NCBI RefSeq assembly: GCF_018100805.1
Contig: NZ_JAGJEA010000006.1
Coordinates: 1 to 64,000 of the forward strand
Reading direction: 5' to 3'
DNA from: Aquimarina sp. MMG016
GTDB lineage: Bacteria > Bacteroidota > Bacteroidia > Flavobacteriales > Flavobacteriaceae
DNA length: 64,000 nucleotides
Part shown: positions 59,985 to 64,000 of the stretch, one piece after another
Numbering within the stretch: the first letter of the stretch is position 1
Layout: every line of letters begins with the position of its first letter
Notes under the pieces: model-generated
What the model was told of the DNA's origin: nothing
The model's database searches: none
The model's input: the letters and a program-made list of their open reading frames with translations, nothing else
Program-made: the position numbers and the translations under genes

Positions 59985-60770
59985 TTATTCACTATCATTT
60001 TTAAAAGGGTATTGTAATTTAAGCAAAACCCCTTTCCCGGGAGCTGTTTCTACATCTAAAGTTGCATTAACCAGAGCTGCTCTACTTTTCATATTTAACA
60101 ATCCGGAATTTGCCTGAACAGAATCCATATCATACCCCAGTCCATCGTCTTTAATCACAATATTTAGATACTGATCTTTATAGTCTAAATTTACAAAAAG
60201 ATTTGAAGCCTCAGCATGTTTTATGGTATTGGAAAAAAATTCTTGAATAATTCTATAGATAATAATTTCATCTTTGGGGTTAATATAAACCGTCTCTCCA
60301 GTAACTTCTAGTTTAGTTTTTAGGAAATTTAATTTTTCAAATCTAGTTAATTCTACATTAATAGATTTCTCTAATCCAATGTTTTCAATTACTTCGTGAT
60401 TTAAAGTCTTAGAAAGGTTTCTAATCTCTTGAAGACTATCTCCAACCAAACTCCTTACATCTTGTAAAGATTCTGATGTTTTATCATCTATTGATGTACT
60501 AAGAATATTAATCTGCATCACAGCTGTTGAAAGTAGCTGACCTATATTATCGTGAAGCTCCCAACTTACATGTTTAAGGGTTTGTTCCTGAATTTCTATT
60601 TTAGAGTTTTGCAACTCTTCATCAAACCGTTGCTGTGCTTTTAATTTTTCAAAAAGTAACTTATTTTTTCGACGTTGAAAAGCTACAAAAAAGATAATAC
60701 CAAATATTATAAAGAATAAAATAATAACGGTGAAGTATATTATGAGTAAGATTTGTTCTTTTTCAAGCAT
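59985..60770 (-). CDS. NarX-type sensor histidine kinase (HisKA_3)
   Basis: 261 residues from the preferred ATG at 60770 (an in-frame ATG at 60794 gives a longer overlap). One N-terminal membrane helix (about 7-30), a short coiled region, dimerisation/phosphorylation helix with H in SWELHDNIGQLLSTAVMQ, and a compact ATPase domain (DDGLGYDM, GLLNMKSRAAL). There is no extracellular sensor domain, so the signal may come from the multi-TM protein encoded just upstream, which overlaps this gene. Confidence 0.9.
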   Translation of the reverse strand: MLEKEQILLIIYFTVIILFFIIFGIIFFVAFQRRKNKLLFEKLKAQQRFDEELQNSKIEIQEQTLKHVSWELHDNIGQLLSTAVMQINILSTSIDDKTSESLQDVRSLVGDSLQEIRNLSKTLNHEVIENIGLEKSINVELTRFEKLNFLKTKLEVTGETVYINPKDEIIIYRIIQEFFSNTIKHAEASNLFVNLDYKDQYLNIVIKDDGLGYDMDSVQANSGLLNMKSRAALVNATLDVETAPGKGVLLKLQYPFKNDSE

Positions 60771-61486
60771 ACTATAAAACCAAATATATAGCAAGTATAC
60801 ATAAAAATATTGGTCAAGGTCAACGTAGTCAAATAAATCTTTACAAATAGAGGATTATGTTTCTCATCAAAATAAATACTATAAATAAAAAGGGGAGTAA
60901 CACAGAGATGAAAAACTAACGCTCCTATTGCCACATAAAAAGTAAATGATGTTTTAAATGTTAAGATTTGATCGTCCTGAATAATCTCATAGAAGTAATA
61001 CAACACAGTAAACAACAACAAAATAGACCCTGAAACAAAAGAGTAAGTTGACAACTTACTAAAAAGAATATCTGCAATAAAGATATTAGCAATAGATGAA
61101 ACCAAATAAAATATCAGCAAACTTTTAATTAACTTTTTTATTCTTTTTGATCTAATATAAAAGACAAAAAACAAGGTGTAAAAAAAGAAATTGATAATTA
61201 TATAAGGGTTAAACAACCAATGATTTTTAACAAAACGTGTTTCTTTCAAAAAAGCAAAAGCTTGGTGATCTAAAAATAGACTATAATGCCCAACTAATTC
61301 TACTGCAAAAATTAAACATAAAAAAAACACAAAATACCGAGTAGGTTTTTCTCGGCATTTTTTTAATGATAATATTCCTGTTAAAGCTGCTAAAAACTCA
61401 AACAAAAAGATAATTTCTGAATAATCAAGTAATATGCTATAATCCAAATTATCAATAGTTTCTTGGTGGTCGCCCACTAGTTCCAA
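60740..61486 (-). CDS. Seven-TM-type membrane protein of the sensor operon
   Basis: 248 residues with about seven hydrophobic segments, similar in layout to 7TM signal-receptor modules, but without a cytoplasmic catalytic part. Its stop overlaps the kinase start and its start overlaps the end of the upstream 132-residue gene by 35 bp. The tight overlaps argue that it works with the kinase, perhaps as the sensor. A start further in (after the overlap) is possible. Function unknown. Confidence 0.7.
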   Translation of the reverse strand: MELVGDHQETIDNLDYSILLDYSEIIFLFEFLAALTGILSLKKCREKPTRYFVFFLCLIFAVELVGHYSLFLDHQAFAFLKETRFVKNHWLFNPYIIINFFFYTLFFVFYIRSKRIKKLIKSLLIFYLVSSIANIFIADILFSKLSTYSFVSGSILLLFTVLYYFYEIIQDDQILTFKTSFTFYVAIGALVFHLCVTPLFIYSIYFDEKHNPLFVKIYLTTLTLTNIFMYTCYIFGFIVCLKKNKSYS

Positions 61487-61850
61487 AATTTAAGGGTTCA
61501 ATATCATAGTTATTTGGAGCATCATCAATTCCATCTTTACCAACTCCTCCAACCGGTGCTCCCGTAGGTGCCAAAAATAGTGTTGCATACCCTCTATTCA
61601 TTTTGCATTTTTCTTTAGGATACGCTCCATAATACATTCTAATCCCAGGATTTTCTATCCCTTGTTTTCTAGACATCTTCTTTACATATTTAAGATAATC
61701 TTGTAAATCTTCTACACTCCACCAGAATTCCCTAGTATCTTCAAACCCTATACATTTATCAATTTCCGGAGTTCTGGTATCACACCATGATTTTTGTAAC
61801 TCTTTAGCTTCTTCAATACTAATACATTTTTTAGGTTTTTTCTTTCCCAT
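61452..61850 (-). CDS. Conserved-looking small protein at the head of the sensor operon
   Basis: 132 residues, charged, no signal peptide or membrane helix. Notable stretches: FEDTREFWWSVEDLQDYLKYVKK in the middle and YATLFLAPTGAPVGGVGKDG near the C terminus, ending in a Pro/Asn-rich tail. I do not recognise a family. It starts the four-gene unit with the multi-TM protein, kinase and regulator and overlaps the second gene by 35 bp. Confidence 0.7.
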   Translation of the reverse strand: MGKKKPKKCISIEEAKELQKSWCDTRTPEIDKCIGFEDTREFWWSVEDLQDYLKYVKKMSRKQGIENPGIRMYYGAYPKEKCKMNRGYATLFLAPTGAPVGGVGKDGIDDAPNNYDIEPLNFGTSGRPPRNY

Positions 61851-62130
61851 AACACAAATACTCTTTTAGGTTAAACTTATGCTAATATACCTGAAAAACA
61901 TCTTATTTCACAAGAACTCCCTCCCTTTTCACATCTTTTTTACGGCAAAACCGTAAACATAAATAGCTGATTTACAGAATATTAAATAATCATAAAAAAA
62001 CTATAATTTTTTAGTCTTAGGGTGTTTTCCCCCTACAACCTATGGGTGAATCACCCCGAAAATAATATCCACACACACTTTTTAGGTACATCTTTTTATT
62101 TGTACATTTATAAGACCAACTTAATAACAT

Positions 62131-62952
62131 ATGAAAACAATACGATATCGATCAAGAGGAGAAGAAGTTAATTTCCTGGAACAAATATTAAACAAACTAG
62201 GTTACAATGTATTTGTATCTAACTTCTTTGGCAAAGATACAGATCTGGCCGTCAAAGATTTCCAAAGAAAAAACAACTTAGTAGTTGATGGAGTTGTTGG
62301 TCTCAAAACCTGGACAAAACTAATTAATGCCGAAAAAGCGACTTTAGATTATCTAGACAAACTACTTTCTGAAAAAGATCTTGTAGACTTTGCTAAACAA
62401 TATGACTTGGAATTGGCAGTAGTCAAAGCAGTAAATGAGGTAGAAAGTAATGGAAAAGGGTTTCTTATTGATGGAAGGCCAAGAATTTTGTTTGAAGGAC
62501 ATGTCTTTTGGAGAGAATTAGAAAAAAGAAAGATTAATCCAGTAGACTTTGTAAATGATTTTACCGATAATGTGTTATATAAGAAATGGACCAAGAAACA
62601 CTACAGTGGAGGTTCTGGGGAGTATTCCAGACTAGAAAAGGCTGCAGGTATGAGCGATCTGCAAGGAGTACACGATGCAGCTTATTCATCTGCATCCTGG
62701 GGAGCATTTCAGATTATGGGATATCACTTTAAAAACCTGGGATACTCCTCCATCGATTCATTCGTATCCAAAATGTATGAAAACGAAGGAAAACACTTGG
62801 AAGCATTCGGACTATTTCTAGAAAAAAATAATCTTATCAGACATTTGAAATCTAAAAACTGGGCGGCTTTTGCCAAGGGATATAATGGCCCAGGGTATAA
62901 ACAGAATAAATATGATGAAAAACTAGAGAAAGCCTATAAAAAATATAAATAG
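62131..62952 (+). CDS. N-acetylmuramidase with peptidoglycan-binding domain (endolysin-like)
   Basis: 273 residues. PG_binding_1 domain at 5-70 (SRGEEVNFLEQILNKLGY, AVKDFQRKNNLVVDGVVGLKTWTKL), followed by an N-acetylmuramidase (DUF3380) domain at about 85-273 with the probable catalytic Glu in AVNEVESNGKGFL, and GHVFWRELEK, SSASWGAFQIMGYHFKNLGY, AKGYNGPGYKQNKYDEKL. No signal peptide. Such enzymes are common phage or prophage endolysins, but no other phage gene lies nearby. Standing alone, it may be a domesticated lysin. Confidence 0.88.
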   Translation: MKTIRYRSRGEEVNFLEQILNKLGYNVFVSNFFGKDTDLAVKDFQRKNNLVVDGVVGLKTWTKLINAEKATLDYLDKLLSEKDLVDFAKQYDLELAVVKAVNEVESNGKGFLIDGRPRILFEGHVFWRELEKRKINPVDFVNDFTDNVLYKKWTKKHYSGGSGEYSRLEKAAGMSDLQGVHDAAYSSASWGAFQIMGYHFKNLGYSSIDSFVSKMYENEGKHLEAFGLFLEKNNLIRHLKSKNWAAFAKGYNGPGYKQNKYDEKLEKAYKKYK

Positions 62953-62989
62953 CTAATAAAACCAATAAAAAGTTCAATCACCAATTGTT

Positions 62990-63850
62990 CTAAGTAAACT
63001 GCAAAAAGTGAAATCTTAACTTAGCTCCAGTTCGCATCTGGGCTAAAATATCAATATCTTCCAATCTTAATTGCAATACTCTTGGATATCCACCAGTAAC
63101 TTGACAATCTCTCATTAACACCATAAGTTTTCCTGATGGTGTCAATTGAATCGTTCCCGGCAGAACAGGTGAAGTTAACATAGAAGGTAAATCATTATTC
63201 AAATTTTCTTCTAATTGGATTGCCATCCTACTTCTTATGTTAGAAACTGTAAATTCTGAACCTAATAATAATTCTTTTTGAGATAAAGATAACCTTTCAA
63301 ATTCAGGTCCAAGAAATACATGTAATACGTCATAATTTGTATTCAAAACTGTTTTAGAAATTGACGAAAAATGATCTTCAAAATTAGTATAACTTTTATA
63401 TAGAATTAGATCATCTTTATGAAAACATTCCCTTTTAGTTATTCCCTTAAAAAAAGATCTACTTTTGAAAACAACTTCAGATAAAAACCCATTCTTTATT
63501 CCTACATACCCATAAACCTTATTCTTACAAATATTAAAACTTAAAATATCTCCTTTACAAACTTGAATTTGATGATTTAACCTAACAGATTTCTCATTAA
63601 TACATGCATCAATATTTGCTCCTGTTAAACAAATAATTGCTGGTTCAGTAAATTGCAATTTGGGAGGTTGCAACACCCATTCTATAACAGCACAATTTTC
63701 TTCGTTTCCTAAAAGAGCATTTGCTAATTTAAATGATTTTTGATCCATAGCTCCACTTTGAGAAATTCCAAACTTAGAAAAACCTACCCTCCCCTTATCT
63801 TGAATAGTAGTAAACAAACCTGGATGTATAACTTTCACATTCCCTATCAT
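62990..63850 (-). CDS. pxpC: 5-oxoprolinase subunit C (PxpC, KipA-type)
   Basis: 286 residues of the biotin-dependent carboxyltransferase-like family. The start VIHPGLFTTIQDKGRVGFSKFGISQSGAMDQKSF is diagnostic, with the VTGGYPRVLQL region near the end. With PxpA and PxpB it cleaves 5-oxoproline to glutamate with ATP. It overlaps the upstream pxpB-like gene by 4 bp (ATGA), which shows one operon running in from beyond the window edge. Confidence 0.92.
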   Translation of the reverse strand: MIGNVKVIHPGLFTTIQDKGRVGFSKFGISQSGAMDQKSFKLANALLGNEENCAVIEWVLQPPKLQFTEPAIICLTGANIDACINEKSVRLNHQIQVCKGDILSFNICKNKVYGYVGIKNGFLSEVVFKSRSFFKGITKRECFHKDDLILYKSYTNFEDHFSSISKTVLNTNYDVLHVFLGPEFERLSLSQKELLLGSEFTVSNIRSRMAIQLEENLNNDLPSMLTSPVLPGTIQLTPSGKLMVLMRDCQVTGGYPRVLQLRLEDIDILAQMRTGAKLRFHFLQFT

Positions 63851-64000
63851 ATTGCAATGCTATCTGGAAGAAAAAATCCTTTTGAAACTGAAGTACTTAT
63901 CTCGTTATATTCTTTTTCTTCTATCGATATAAACTGAATTTTATCACCTGGTGACACAAAACAAGGTACCGCGCTTTTAATATCGAAAAAACTCAAAGGG
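63847..64000 (-). CDS. pxpB: 5-oxoprolinase subunit B (PxpB, KipI-type), partial 3' end
   Basis: Only the last 50 codons are in the window (stop TGA at 63847). They include PCFVSPGDKIQFISIEEKEY, the typical PxpB/KipI C-terminal motif in which the Pro-Gly-Asp turn precedes the strand and the EEY-like residues. The pxpC ATG overlaps its stop by 4 bp. The rest lies beyond base 64000. Confidence 0.82.
   Translation of the reverse strand, partial: PLSFFDIKSAVPCFVSPGDKIQFISIEEKEYNEISTSVSKGFFLPDSIAI

Noticed and set aside
62131..62952. Prophage
   Set aside because: Only the muramidase is present; neighbouring genes are metabolic or regulatory and no integrase or structural genes are seen.
1..64000. 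tRNA and rRNA genes
   Set aside because: I saw no TTCGAATCC-type T-loop/acceptor pairs and no rRNA-like GC-rich blocks; the GC-rich patch at 28070-28260 does not fold as a tRNA.

Overview
The window is low-GC, gene-dense DNA from a marine flavobacterium (Bacteroidota, Flavobacteriaceae; something near Aquimarina or Zobellia is a guess). The signs are SusC/SusD pairs, type IX secretion (T9SS) C-terminal sorting domains, lipoproteins ending in short Cys lipoboxes, TAnnTTTG-type -7 promoter boxes, a biotin-dependent acyl-CoA carboxylase cluster and N-succinyl-type arginine biosynthesis genes. I see no rRNA, tRNA, CRISPR array or complete insertion sequence.

Layout. 1-1608: 5' part of a large secreted repeat protein (- strand, runs off the window). 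2009-5563: three-gene biotin-dependent acyl-CoA carboxylase. 5632-15161: an acetate-use block (acetyl-CoA synthetase, receiver-only response regulator, symporter-fused histidine kinase, ActP-like symporter with its DUF4212 small subunit, outer-membrane porin-like protein, and an IS1 InsA-like zinc-ribbon/HTH protein). 15348-16589: a small membrane protein and a PfkB sugar kinase. 16811-27916: an eleven-gene arginine/proline operon (GNAT, argG, argC, proC, argD, proA, proB, argF', argB, argE, argH), preceded by an apparent Arg/Pro-codon leader peptide in a GC-rich structured leader. 28443-47874: an alginate utilisation locus. 48094-51549: an inserted outer-membrane protein gene between two copies of a 200-bp repeat, then two T9SS cargo genes. 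51558-58670: ilvD-ilvB-ilvN-ilvC-ilvA operon, headed by two tandem attenuator leaders. 59311-61850: a NarL-type two-component operon. 62131-64000: a phage-type muramidase and the pxpB/pxpC 5-oxoprolinase genes (cut by the window edge).

Alginate system. Secreted or surface lyases (PL7 with a CBM32-like domain, PL6, PL17, a second PL7) cut alginate. SusC/SusD and a PKD-domain lipoprotein bind and import oligomers. PL17 and the KdgF cupin give DEH, an ExuT-like MFS carrier imports monouronates, and SDR reductase, KdgK and Eda take DEH through KDG and KDPG to pyruvate and glyceraldehyde-3-phosphate. Two paralogous FadR-type GntR regulators sit in the locus. Six upstream regions carry a shared operator TTGGTnnACCAA, as single sites or as tandem sites exactly 13 bp apart. 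Where tandem, the first site overlaps the -7 box. The motif matches what I recall of the E. coli UxuR/ExuR hexuronate operator.

Most interesting for follow-up: (1) the operator array, which also marks a lamin-tail-domain protein of unknown function as a regulon member; (2) a T9SS-secreted protein at 50464-51549 with PL7-like active-site spacing that may be an undescribed lyase; (3) duplicated Ile/Val leader peptides, each with its own terminator, upstream of ilvD; (4) an Arg/Pro leader peptide upstream of the arg/pro operon; (5) a CrbS-like acetate-sensing arrangement with a receiver-only regulator; (6) the 200-bp direct repeats bracketing 48094-48657.
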